DNA of 64,000 nucleotides from SPDF01 sp963699825 (GTDB lineage: Bacteria; Gemmatimonadota; Gemmatimonadetes; Gemmatimonadales; GWC2-71-9): positions 372,001 to 436,000 of the forward strand of contig CAVOVI010000001.1 in NCBI GenBank assembly GCA_963699825.1, written 5' to 3'. Made by a program: the position numbers and the translations under genes. Every line of letters begins with the position of its first letter. Within the stretch, counting starts at the first letter, position 1. The notes beneath the pieces were generated by a model. That model ran no database searches and had not been told where the DNA came from. It saw only the letters and a list, made by a program, of their open reading frames with translations. Of the stretch, positions 17,602-25,477 are shown piece after piece.

Positions 17602-18944
17602 ATGCTCCTGAAGATCCAGCGCATTGATATAACACCATCCCCGGTCGACCTGGACGTGGAGGAGTCTGTGGTCCTCACCGCAAGTCCGGTTGGCGCGACT
17701 GGTGGGACACTCTCTGCCCGCTGGCTCGTGCTGGGGCAGCGCAGAAACCGGTATCGTACATCTAGACGCCGAGATCGATGGAATGAAGCATACGGCTCTG
17801 GCCACCGGCTTGGCGGTGGGCGAAACAATGGTAGGAGTTGTCGGCGTCACCCAAGGCTGCCCAGCGTCTCCGTTCACGCTGTGCCTCTGGCCGCCTGCCG
17901 AGCGCGGCCCAGTGGCGGGGTTTACTCCCGTGACCGTGAGCGAGCCAGTGGACTTGCTCCCCGACTTGATCGTGAGCTCGTTGACCCACAGCCCCGCCAG
18001 CCCAACTACTGCAGACCTCATGACGTTTACCGCCATTGTCAAGAATGTCGGTGCTGGGGCAGCGGGCGTCTCGACGCTCAAGTTCATCCTCCCGGGTAAG
18101 GACACCATCGGAGCGCCAGCCTCCCTGTTTAGCAGCATACCCGCACTTGCTCCCGGGCGACTCATTCGTGGTTCAGCGCAGCGCAACCCTCGGCGCGCTC
18201 ACGTTTATCAACTCTGCGAGCGCAGACGAAGGCAACGCCATTCTCGAGGCCGATAAGAGATAAACAACACAAGCACTGATCTGTTCACCGTGGCAGCGGC
18301 CAGTGGGACAGGACGAATCCTGATCGACGCTTCCCGGGACGGCAACGGATGGTGGTATCCGCAAACAGGATCTTTTGATCCGTCGGCGCCTCACCAAGGC
18401 AAAGCTCTGGCCGACGCCCTCAAATCCCTCGGTTACGTGGTGGACGAGCTGCCACGGGGCACGGTCATCACGAATACGCTCCTTAGCGGGTACCAAATCA
18501 TAGTTAGAGCGGGCTTCTTCATCGCCCCGGGCTGGGGAACTACCTGACACTACCGCTGAGTTCAATGCATATCAGAGCTTCCTCAGCACTCAGGGGACAG
18601 GTCTACTGCTTGAGACGGATTTCCAACCAGCAGGGCCCCCAACCCCCGATCCTCTTGCGTTAAGTCTAGGACTCCACTTCGATGGAAGCCTGACCGGATC
18701 CGTAGCCTTAATTCCTGACCCGATCACCTCTGGAACGAGCAGCCTGTTTTACTCTGCTGGCTCGGCTCTAACGACAAGCCCCGGTGGACTCAAAGTGCTC
18801 GGAACCGTGAGTGGCTTTCCAGTGATGGGAACGCTAACCTACGGGCCTTCGAGAATCTTCTTCATCGGTGACATCAACGCGCTCGAAGCCGTGCCCCAGC
18901 CGCTGGTCACCAAAGTATTTCAGTGGCTGTCGACTGGCCCGTAG
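17602..18944 (+). pseudogene. Continuation of the ZU5 lipoprotein: Big_2-like, CARDB and amidotransferase-like parts
   Basis: It continues in the phase of the preceding gene after a TAG at 17590. The visible parts in order are a Big_2-like domain (PSPVDLDVEESVVLTASP), a CARDB domain (LPDLIVSSLTHSPASPTTAD, TFTAIVKNVGAGAAGVS), a GATase/DUF4350-like region (RILIDASRDGNGWW, ALADALKSLGYVVDELP) and an ending FIGDINALEA up to the TAG at 18942-18944. Frames change near 17740, 18170, 18262 and 18540; five inserted bases reconcile them. It is unclear whether it is truly broken or only mis-sequenced. CARDB and Big_2 domains are adhesion-like surface modules. Confidence 0.55.
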
Positions 18945-18968
18945 TGAATGTAGCTCACCGAATACAGC

Positions 18969-18994
18969 CAGCGCCCGGCCTGTGCCGGGCGCTG
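18969..18994 (+). terminator. Terminator-like hairpin after the surface protein
   Basis: A perfect 11-bp GC-rich stem (CAGCGCCCGGC with its complement) and a 4-nt loop, 24 nt past the stop. It is followed by TGCTTTGG rather than a strong T-run. The remaining stretch to 19164 holds nothing I recognise. Confidence 0.65.
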
Positions 18995-19172
18995 TGCTTT
19001 GGCGGCTGGTCCATTAGGGGCTGGAGTGGACTCTCCGGTTCCAGGAAACTCGATATCCAATTTGGAACGCGGGCGTACACCGTGGCAGAGGAGTGAACAG
19101 ATGTGCGGAGTCTACCTCTTTCCCCCACCGGACATCTGAGAATTGATCGAAGGGTACCCGTCGCCCACGACA

Positions 19173-19205
19173 AGAGCCCTGCTTCACACACTGAAGCAGG
19201 GCTCT
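19173..19205 (-). terminator. Hairpin downstream of tRNA-Arg
   Basis: A perfect 14-bp stem (AGAGCCCTGCTTCA with its complement) around a 5-nt loop, 9 nt beyond the 3' end of the minus-strand tRNA. It is a probable terminator or 3'-processing boundary. The copy at 16235-16263 carries C/G in place of T/A at one stem pair, a compensated change. Confidence 0.7.
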
Positions 19206-19214
19206 CTCATACAG

Positions 19215-19288
19215 TGCCCCCGAGAGGATTTGAACCTCCGGCCAACAGTTTAGGAAACTGCTGCTCTATCCAGCTGAGCTACGGGGGC
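19215..19288 (-). tRNA. tRNA-Arg (anticodon CCT)
   Basis: A 74-nt cloverleaf: acceptor GCCCCCG/CGGGGGC, D-arm GCTC/GAGC, anticodon stem GCAGT/ACTGT with loop TTCCTAA giving anticodon CCT, T-loop TTCAAAT and discriminator A. CCA is not encoded. It decodes AGG. It lies 8 bp past the apt stop at the end of the minus-strand housekeeping operon, so it may be co-transcribed. A duplicate of its 3' end lies at 16275-16295. Confidence 0.96.
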
Positions 19289-19295
19289 GTTTCGT

Positions 19296-19826
19296 CTAGA
19301 TCTGCAGCAGCACGTGGACCGGCGTGTCGCCCAGCTTCGCCCGTCCCTCGTCCGCCAGCGCTTCCAAAATAAAGGTGTACCCCACCAGCTTGCCTCGGAG
19401 CGCCCCGACCAGCTCCCCGGCCGCCGCCGCCGTCCCGCCCGAAGACAAGAGGTCGTCCACCACAACCACCCGGTCCTCGCCCACGAAGTCGTCACGGCGC
19501 GCCTCGAGCGAGTCATCCCCGTATTCCAGCGAGTACACCTGCCGGACCTGGACCCACGGGAGCTTCCGGGGCTTCCGGGCCGAGATGAACCCCGCCCCGA
19601 GCGCCACCGCGATCGCCCCGCCGAGAATCTGGCCCTGCGGCTCGACGCCCACCACATGGGTAACCCCCGTCCCCTGGAACGGAGCGGCCATCGCCTCGAC
19701 GACCTCCTTCAGGAGCGACCCGTGTCGAAAGACCTCGACGCTGTCATAGAAGGTGGAGCCGAGCTTGGGATAGTCCGGCACCGGCCGGAGGGCCTTCTTG
19801 ATTCGGTCCTGAAGTGACTCGGACAT
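19296..19826 (-). CDS. apt: Adenine phosphoribosyltransferase
   Basis: 176 residues. It makes AMP from adenine and PRPP in purine salvage in the cytoplasm. The PRPP-binding loop VVVVDDLLSSGGTAAAA (about residues 119-135) is intact, as is the flexible-loop region with ISARKPRKLPW and VYSLEYGDDSLEA. The N-terminal hood DYPKLGSTFYDS varies from the usual PKPGIxFxD. ATG 19826 lies 32 bp after the acylphosphatase stop. Last protein gene of the operon, just before tRNA-Arg. Confidence 0.93.
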   Translation of the reverse strand: MSESLQDRIKKALRPVPDYPKLGSTFYDSVEVFRHGSLLKEVVEAMAAPFQGTGVTHVVGVEPQGQILGGAIAVALGAGFISARKPRKLPWVQVRQVYSLEYGDDSLEARRDDFVGEDRVVVVDDLLSSGGTAAAAGELVGALRGKLVGYTFILEALADEGRAKLGDTPVHVLLQI

Positions 19827-19858
19827 CGCTTCGAACTCCTCTCACCTCAATGGGCTAA

Positions 19859-20132
19859 CTACCTGATCTCAAATCTCTTATAAGCCGGAACCTCATCCGA
19901 AATCTCGGAGATTCCCACATTGGTTACAATGGCGCTCGCTCGGACCGACCTCCAGGCATGGAATAAGTGCCTCGACCGCGTCGTCACGGCCCTCGACCTC
20001 CCCCTCCACCGCCCCATCATCCCGGTTCCGGATCCAGCCGTTCAGACCCAGTGGCCGGGCCTCGGCCCGCACGAACCACCGGAATCCGACCCCCTGCACC
20101 CTCCCCGTCACGACGAACCGAATCCGTCTCAC
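19859..20132 (-). CDS. acyP: Acylphosphatase (one frame change)
   Basis: About 90 residues. It hydrolyses acyl phosphates. The family core GRVQGVGFRWFVRAEA (catalytic Arg in VGFR) and LNGWIRNRDDGAVEGEVEG (catalytic Asn in the N-R-D-D-G turn) are intact. The frame changes near 19931-19946; the continuing frame gives AIVTNVGISEISDEV and PAYKRFEIR, a normal acylphosphatase end, stopping at 19859. The span of 274 nt is 91 codons plus one base. The GTG start at 20132 overlaps the DedA stop as GTGA. A longer frame from 20300 is not supported, because it would put about 56 residues of non-family sequence in front. Confidence 0.9.
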
Positions 20133-20752
20133 GGCGACACCCTCCGCCGACGGTGCCACAAAACATACCCGATTACCACCAAAATAAGGACGGGTAACAT
20201 GTAGAGAAACGCCCGGGTGCTGTACGCCTTGACCATCCCCTCGACCAGGGTCGTCTCGTGCCGCCCGACTAACCAGCCGATATAGACCAGTATGGCGCAC
20301 CAGATCCCCGCCCCGAGGCTCGTGAAGGCCACGAACCGGCCCAGAGGCACCCTGGCCATGCCGGCCGGGATCGAGATCAGCTGCCGGACCACCGGGACCA
20401 GGCGACCGATGAAGGTGCTGATCTCACCGTGGCGGGCAAAGAACGCCTCCGCCCGGTCCAGATGCTCGGCACTGACCAGGAAATACTTGCCGTAGCGCCG
20501 GAGGAACGGCTCCCCGACCACGATGGCAAACCAGTAATTGAAGAGCGCCCCGATCACGCTGCCGAGCGTCCCCGCCAGGACCGCCAGCACCGGGTCCATG
20601 CGGCCCTGCGCGGCCAGATACCCCGCCGGAGGCATCACCACTTCGCTCGGGAGGGGGATGAAGGACGATTCGATGGCCATCAGGGCCGTAATGCCGGGGT
20701 AGCCGAGCGCCGAAACGGTCTCGACGAGCCACTGGACGACGGAATGAAGCAT
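20129..20752 (-). CDS. DedA family (VTT/SNARE-associated) membrane protein
   Basis: 207 residues. The DedA hallmarks are present: FIPLPSEVVMPPAGYLA near the start, GxxxGxxxxYWFA-type helix with EPFLRRYGKYFLV, and FxxRHGEISTFIGRLVPVVRQLISIPAGMARVP. Several TM helices end in a basic tail WHRRRRV. DedA proteins are inner-membrane proteins of the undecaprenyl-phosphate/phospholipid translocase superfamily and affect membrane homeostasis. The gene lies 11 bp after pcm and overlaps acyP by 4 nt. Which lipid it moves is not evident. Confidence 0.9.
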   Translation of the reverse strand: MLHSVVQWLVETVSALGYPGITALMAIESSFIPLPSEVVMPPAGYLAAQGRMDPVLAVLAGTLGSVIGALFNYWFAIVVGEPFLRRYGKYFLVSAEHLDRAEAFFARHGEISTFIGRLVPVVRQLISIPAGMARVPLGRFVAFTSLGAGIWCAILVYIGWLVGRHETTLVEGMVKAYSTRAFLYMLPVLILVVIGYVLWHRRRRVSP

Positions 20753-20763
20753 GAACCAGCCGG

Positions 20764-21438
20764 TCAGGAGGTGGAGGGACGGAAGCCGAACTCACCGAGG
20801 AGTGGCACGAAGCGGACATCACCCAGCGAGGTGGTGACGATGCGGTCACCCTCCTTGCGGAGCATCTGGAGCACCTGGGACTCGCGATCGCCGATCGGGA
20901 TGACCAGCCTGCCCCCGGGCGCGAGCTGCTCGATCAGGGGCGCTGGCACCGAGGGACTCGCCGCCGACACCAGGATGGCGTCGTACGGCGCAAAGGGTCG
21001 CCAGCCGAGGGTCCCGTCGCCGACCAGCACCGTGACGTTGCGAATCCCCGCCGCCTCGAGCACCGACCGTGCTTCGGTGGCGAGCGACTGGATCCGTTCG
21101 ATGCTGAACACCGTGTCGGCGAGGAGCGCGAGCAGCGCGGTCTGGTACCCGGAACCGGTGCCGATCTCGAGCACCTTCTCCCGGCCGGTCAATTCGAGGA
21201 CTTCGAGGTACCGGGCCTGGACCCACGGCTGCGAGATGGTCTGTCCGCCCCCGATGGGAAGCGCGGAATCCTCGTAGGCCCGGTGCCGCACACTCGGCGG
21301 AACGAAGAGGTGGCGCGGCACCTGCGACACCGCGCGCAGCACAGAGAGATCGCGAATGCCCTTGGCCTGCAACTCGCTGACCAGGCGCGCGCGATACCCG
21401 CCGTAGCTGTCCCCCGCCCCTACAGCGTCAGACGCCAT
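20764..21438 (-). CDS. pcm: Protein-L-isoaspartate O-methyltransferase
   Basis: 224 residues. It methylates isoaspartyl residues in aged proteins using S-adenosylmethionine. The substrate motif LPIGGGQTISQPWVQA and the SAM motif VLEIGTGSGYQTALLALL are clear, followed by VLVGDGTLGWRPFAPYDAI and GGRLVIPIGDRESQVL. It overlaps the end of surE by 19 nt. The pairing of surE and pcm is conserved in many bacteria, linking nucleotide clean-up with protein repair in stationary cells. Confidence 0.94.
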   Translation of the reverse strand: MASDAVGAGDSYGGYRARLVSELQAKGIRDLSVLRAVSQVPRHLFVPPSVRHRAYEDSALPIGGGQTISQPWVQARYLEVLELTGREKVLEIGTGSGYQTALLALLADTVFSIERIQSLATEARSVLEAAGIRNVTVLVGDGTLGWRPFAPYDAILVSAASPSVPAPLIEQLAPGGRLVIPIGDRESQVLQMLRKEGDRIVTTSLGDVRFVPLLGEFGFRPSTS

Positions 21439-22169
21439 TCCCGAACCGTTTCCAGCAATGGGTAGTGCGTGAGGTCCATGTGCAGCGGTGTGATGGACAC
21501 GAAACCCTCAGCGACCGCGCCATGATCGGTGTCGTCCCCGCCCGTCCAGGTGATCGTGCCGCCGCCGACCCAGAACATCTCGCGACCCCACGGATCCTTC
21601 ATCCGTGTCAGTGATTCCGAGAAGAACCGGCTCCCGAGACGCGTCACGACCGTGCCCTTCACTTCCGATGCGGGGACGGCGGGGAGGTTCACGTTGAGGA
21701 GCGTGTCGGTCGGGAAATCCTTGACCGCCACGACCTGCTGCACCAGCCGCTTCAGGAGCGGTCCATAGGTCGTCAGCGTCTCGGTATCCTGGCCGGCAAA
21801 GGAGACGGCCACGCCCGGAATCCCGAGGGTGACGGCCTCCATCGCCACGGCGACGGTGCCCGAGTAGAGCACGTCCTCCCCCATGTTCGGGCCATGATTC
21901 ACGCCCGAGAAGACGAAGGAGGGCCGCTCCGGCAGCAGTGCGTTCACCGCGAGCAGGACGCAGTCGGTCGGGGTGCCGTCCACCTGGTAGGCGCCGTCGG
22001 GACGAAGCGCGGCGCGCAGCGGGCGATGCAGCGTGAGCGAGTGACTGGTGCCGCTCTGCTCGCGGTCCGGCGCCACCACGGTGACGTGCCCCACGCTGCG
22101 GCAGGCGTCGGCCAGGAGCCCGATCCCGGGCGCGAGGATACCGTCGTCGTTGCTGACCAGGATGTGCAT
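21420..22169 (-). CDS. surE: 5'/3'-nucleotidase SurE
   Basis: 249 residues from ATG 22169. It is a metal-dependent nucleoside monophosphatase of the cytoplasm. The N-terminal metal motif MHILVSNDDGILAPGI, the segment APDREQSGTSHSLTLHRPLR and the motif SGVNHGPNMGEDVLYSGTVAVAMEA are all intact. The start shares bases with the stop of the MerR gene (TTGATG). A longer frame upstream has no family similarity. Operon partner of pcm. Confidence 0.95.
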   Translation of the reverse strand: MHILVSNDDGILAPGIGLLADACRSVGHVTVVAPDREQSGTSHSLTLHRPLRAALRPDGAYQVDGTPTDCVLLAVNALLPERPSFVFSGVNHGPNMGEDVLYSGTVAVAMEAVTLGIPGVAVSFAGQDTETLTTYGPLLKRLVQQVVAVKDFPTDTLLNVNLPAVPASEVKGTVVTRLGSRFFSESLTRMKDPWGREMFWVGGGTITWTGGDDTDHGAVAEGFVSITPLHMDLTHYPLLETVREWRLTL

Positions 22170-22549
22170 CAACCCTTGCCCTTGGGCTCGTCGCCGCCAT
22201 CGAGCACCTTCAGCACCTCGTCCACCTCTTCCCGCAGCTCGCGGACCGTCTCCGATCCCATCGCCCGCTTGGCTGTCCCGCGCAATTCGCCCGTTCGGCG
22301 ATACTGCTCGATCTTCTGACGCGCTCCGTCGATCGTGTACTTCTCGGAGTACAGCAGGTGCTTCACCAGCATGATGAGCTCGACTTCGCGGCTCTTGTAG
22401 ACGCGATTGCCTGAGCGGTTCTTCGCCGGATTGAGGAAGCGGAACTGGCTCTCCCAATACCGCAGCACATGCGGCTTGAGATCCGTCAGCGCGCATACCT
22501 CGCCGATGGAGAAGAATTCCTGGGTCGGACGTGGATTGGTCACCGCCAC
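22169..22549 (-). CDS. MerR family transcriptional regulator
   Basis: 126 residues. The winged-helix MerR DNA-binding domain covers about residues 12-80: FFSIGEVCALTDLKPHVLRYW, then FRFLNPAKNRSGNRVYKSREV and the helix ELIMLVKHLLY. The acidic C-terminal helix (REEVDEVLKVLDGGDEP) has no Cys cluster, so metal sensing is unlikely. The gene overlaps gpsA by 10 nt and surE by one base. Small MerR proteins of this kind occur next to housekeeping genes in several phyla; the target is unknown. Confidence 0.88.
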   Translation of the reverse strand: MAVTNPRPTQEFFSIGEVCALTDLKPHVLRYWESQFRFLNPAKNRSGNRVYKSREVELIMLVKHLLYSEKYTIDGARQKIEQYRRTGELRGTAKRAMGSETVRELREEVDEVLKVLDGGDEPKGKG

Positions 22550-23538
22550 TGCTCCGCCTTGAGGGTCCGGTCCATCAGGTCAGCCACCGCCTGCTTCGGT
22601 TCCTTGCCGTCGAACAGAATGGCCGCCACCTGCTCCGTGATCGGAAGTTCGACACCGTGGCGCTTCGCCAGCCCCACCGCCGAGCGGGCCGTGTTGACCC
22701 CCTCGGCCACCGTGCGATGCGTCGCCGTGTACTGCGCCAGCTTCTCGCCCTTGGCCAGCGCGATCCCGAGCGCGCGATTCCGGCTCAGCCCGCCGGTGGC
22801 GGTCAGGATCAGGTCACCCATCCCGGCCAGCCCCGCAAACGTCATCGGCTTGGCGCCCATCGCGAGGCCCAGCCGCGTCATCTCCGCGAGTCCGCGCGTG
22901 ATGAGCGCAGCACGCGGATTGTTCCCCAGCCCCAACCCTTCCAGGATTCCCGCCGCGATGGCGACCACATTCTTCAATGCGCCGCACAACTCGACCCCGA
23001 CCAGGTCATCGTTCGAATACACCCGGAACCTGGGTGTCGAGAACACATCCTGGACCGTCGCCGCTACCTCGGGATCCACCGCCGCCGCTACCACGGCCGT
23101 CGGTTGCCCGTCGTGAACCTCGGCCGCGAAGCTCGGACCGGAGAGCGCCACGAATGGCCTGCCCGGAAGGCTCTCGGCGAGCACCTCGTGCGGCAGCAGG
23201 AGGCCGGGGGCCTCGATCCCCTTGGTGGCGCTCACCACGATCGCGTCCTGCCGCACACCGGGGTTCAGCGGCGCCGTGACCGCGCGCGCCACGTGACTCG
23301 GCGCGGCGGAGAGAATGATCGGCGCGCCATCCACCGCCTCGAACGGGTCGGCACACGCCACGAGACGCTCGTCGAGCGGGCGGCCGGCCAGGAAGAGCGC
23401 ATTCTCGTGACGGGCGTTGATGCTCTCCACCACTTCGACCTCGTACGCCCACAGCCGGACCTCGTGGCCCTTGCGGGCCAGCAGGTCGGCGAGCGTCGTG
23501 CCCCAGCTCCCCGCGCCGAGTACGCCGATGCGGGTCAT
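22540..23538 (-). CDS. gpsA: Glycerol-3-phosphate dehydrogenase [NAD(P)+]
   Basis: 332 residues. It makes sn-glycerol 3-phosphate from dihydroxyacetone phosphate for phospholipid synthesis. The NAD-binding motif GVLGAGSWGTTLADLLA, the segment SATKGIE, SGPSFAAEV, and the catalytic region GVELCGALKNVVAIAAG with Lys are present; the C-terminal domain includes GLAGMGDLILTATG and the SRNRALG loop. ATG 23538 overlaps the plsY stop as ATGA. It feeds its product directly to PlsY, encoded just upstream. Confidence 0.96.
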   Translation of the reverse strand: MTRIGVLGAGSWGTTLADLLARKGHEVRLWAYEVEVVESINARHENALFLAGRPLDERLVACADPFEAVDGAPIILSAAPSHVARAVTAPLNPGVRQDAIVVSATKGIEAPGLLLPHEVLAESLPGRPFVALSGPSFAAEVHDGQPTAVVAAAVDPEVAATVQDVFSTPRFRVYSNDDLVGVELCGALKNVVAIAAGILEGLGLGNNPRAALITRGLAEMTRLGLAMGAKPMTFAGLAGMGDLILTATGGLSRNRALGIALAKGEKLAQYTATHRTVAEGVNTARSAVGLAKRHGVELPITEQVAAILFDGKEPKQAVADLMDRTLKAEQWR

Positions 23539-24155
23539 GCGGAGTCGGCGTCCTTGGCATGCCGCCCGAATCGATTCTCGGTGCCGTTCATCAGGCGCCG
23601 GATATTGGAGCGGTGCATCCAGATGATGACGGCCGCGAGCAGCGCGTAGAGCCAGATACTCTCCCGGCGCGCAGGATAGAGGATCCAGACCAGGCCGGGG
23701 AACACCCCGGTCGCGACGATGGACCCGAGCGACACGTACCCCGAGGCCCAGACCACCAGCGCCCAGATGGCGAGGCAGGCACCGACCGCCATCGGCGCGA
23801 GGCCGAGCACCACCCCGGCACTGGTGGCGACGCCCTTCCCGCCCTTGAACCCGACGAACACGGAGAAGACGTGGCCCACCACCGCCATCACGCCGCAGAC
23901 CAGCGGAAACCACGGGAGCACGCTCACCGCCGGCCCGATGATCAGGACGGGGACCGCGCCCTTGGCGACGTCGAAGATCCCGACCGGGATCGCGTACCGC
24001 CATCCCATGATCCGGTACACATTCGTCGCGCCGAGGTTCTTGCTCCCATGCTCACGCAGATCGATCCGCTTGAACGCCTTCCCCGCCAGGAAGCTGGTGG
24101 GGATGGCACCGAGGAGATACGACGCGACGAGCGCGGCGATCTGGGCGGTCGTCAT
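23535..24155 (-). CDS. plsY: Acyl-phosphate:glycerol-3-phosphate acyltransferase
   Basis: 206 residues. It is an integral inner-membrane enzyme that acylates glycerol 3-phosphate. Family motifs: SYLLGAIPTSFLAGK, DLREHGSKNLGATNVYRIMG, and VVGHVFSVFVGFKGGKGVATSAGV. The start at 24155 gives the standard length and N-terminus; an upstream extension to 24632 lies inside der and is not used. It overlaps both der and gpsA by 4 nt, forming a lipid-entry pair with gpsA. Confidence 0.96.
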   Translation of the reverse strand: MTTAQIAALVASYLLGAIPTSFLAGKAFKRIDLREHGSKNLGATNVYRIMGWRYAIPVGIFDVAKGAVPVLIIGPAVSVLPWFPLVCGVMAVVGHVFSVFVGFKGGKGVATSAGVVLGLAPMAVGACLAIWALVVWASGYVSLGSIVATGVFPGLVWILYPARRESIWLYALLAAVIIWMHRSNIRRLMNGTENRFGRHAKDADSA

Positions 24156-25477
24156 TCGTGTCGTCCCGAGCGACGCTTGAACTTCAGTCGCAGTGGCGCG
24201 CCTTCGAACGACCACGCCTTGCGGAAGCCGTTGATCAGGTAGCGCTCGTACGATTCCGGGATCGCGTCCGGGCGACTGCAGACGATGGCGAACACCGGTG
24301 GTGCCGTGCCGACCTGCGAGGCGTACAGCAGCTTGACCTCCTGCCCCGGCTTCTGGGGCGGGCTGGTGCGCTGGACCAGTTCCTCGAGGACCTTGTTCAC
24401 CTCGGCGGTGGGAATCCGGCGCTCCCGCGCCTCGGCCACCTCGAGGATCTCCTGCGGCAGCTGGTGCACGCGCTGTCCGGTTTCCGCCGACATGTAGACG
24501 AACTTCACCCAGGCGAGGAACGGCGCCTTGGCACGCAGCGCTTCCTCGCCGCGACGGGCGGTGTTGGCGTCCTTCTCCTTGACCAGGTCCCACTTGTTCA
24601 CGGCGATGATGAGGCCGCACCCGCGGTCCCACGCCTCGTTCGCGATCCGCAGATCCTGCGTGTGCAGGCCCAGGGACGCGTCGACCACCAGGACGCAGAC
24701 CTGCGCCCGCTCGATGGCGCGCTGGGTGCGGAGGGTGGAGTAGAACTCGACATCCTCGTGGACGCGGGCCTTCTTCCGAAGCCCCGCGGTGTCGATCAGC
24801 GTGAAGAGCTTGCCGTGCGCCTTGAAGACGGAGTCCACCGCGTCGCGTGTCGTGCCGGCGACGGGCGACACCACCACGCGGTCTTCGCCGAGGAGCCGGT
24901 TGATGAGCGACGACTTGCCGACGTTCGGGCGACCGACCACCGCGACGTTGATCGACTCGTCGAGCTCTCCCTCTTCCTGCTCCGGGAGCCGCTCGACGAT
25001 TGCATCGAGCAGATCGCCGCTCGCCTTGCCGATCGCCGCGGAGAGCGGGATCGGGTCGCCGAGGCCGAGCTTGTAGAAGGCCATATGGGCGGTGGTGTCG
25101 GGGAGGTCGTCGAGCTTGTTCACCGCCAGCAGGACCGGCCGGTCGGCGCGACGCAGATGGGAGGCGATCTCCGCGTCCACCGGGTTGAGGCCTTCCTTCC
25201 CGTCCACGAGAAAGACCACGAGGTCCGACTGCTCCACCGCCAGATCCACCTGTCGGCGAATGGCGCGGTCCATCGAATCGTTCGAGTCGGGCATCAGGCC
25301 GCCGGTATCGATCAGCCAGAAGCGGCGGCCGCCCCAGTCGGCGGTGCCGAAATGCCGGTCGCGCGTGGTCCCGGCCTGGTCGGAGACGATCGCCCGGCGG
25401 CCTCCGATGAGGCGGTTGAACAGCGTGGACTTCCCCACGTTCGGGCGGCCCACGACGGCGACGGTTGGCATGCTCAT
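24152..25477 (-). CDS. der: Ribosome-assembly GTPase Der (EngA)
   Basis: 441 residues. Two tandem GTPase domains are complete: G1 GRPNVGKSTLFNRLIGG with DTGGLMPDS and NKLDD, then GRPNVGKSSLINRLLGE with DTAGLRKKARV and NKWDLVKEKD. A C-terminal KH-like domain ends LRLKFKRRSGRHE. It is required for 50S subunit maturation. ATG 25477 overlaps the DUF512 stop. Intact in one frame despite errors elsewhere in the window. Confidence 0.97.
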   Translation of the reverse strand: MSMPTVAVVGRPNVGKSTLFNRLIGGRRAIVSDQAGTTRDRHFGTADWGGRRFWLIDTGGLMPDSNDSMDRAIRRQVDLAVEQSDLVVFLVDGKEGLNPVDAEIASHLRRADRPVLLAVNKLDDLPDTTAHMAFYKLGLGDPIPLSAAIGKASGDLLDAIVERLPEQEEGELDESINVAVVGRPNVGKSSLINRLLGEDRVVVSPVAGTTRDAVDSVFKAHGKLFTLIDTAGLRKKARVHEDVEFYSTLRTQRAIERAQVCVLVVDASLGLHTQDLRIANEAWDRGCGLIIAVNKWDLVKEKDANTARRGEEALRAKAPFLAWVKFVYMSAETGQRVHQLPQEILEVAEARERRIPTAEVNKVLEELVQRTSPPQKPGQEVKLLYASQVGTAPPVFAIVCSRPDAIPESYERYLINGFRKAWSFEGAPLRLKFKRRSGRHE

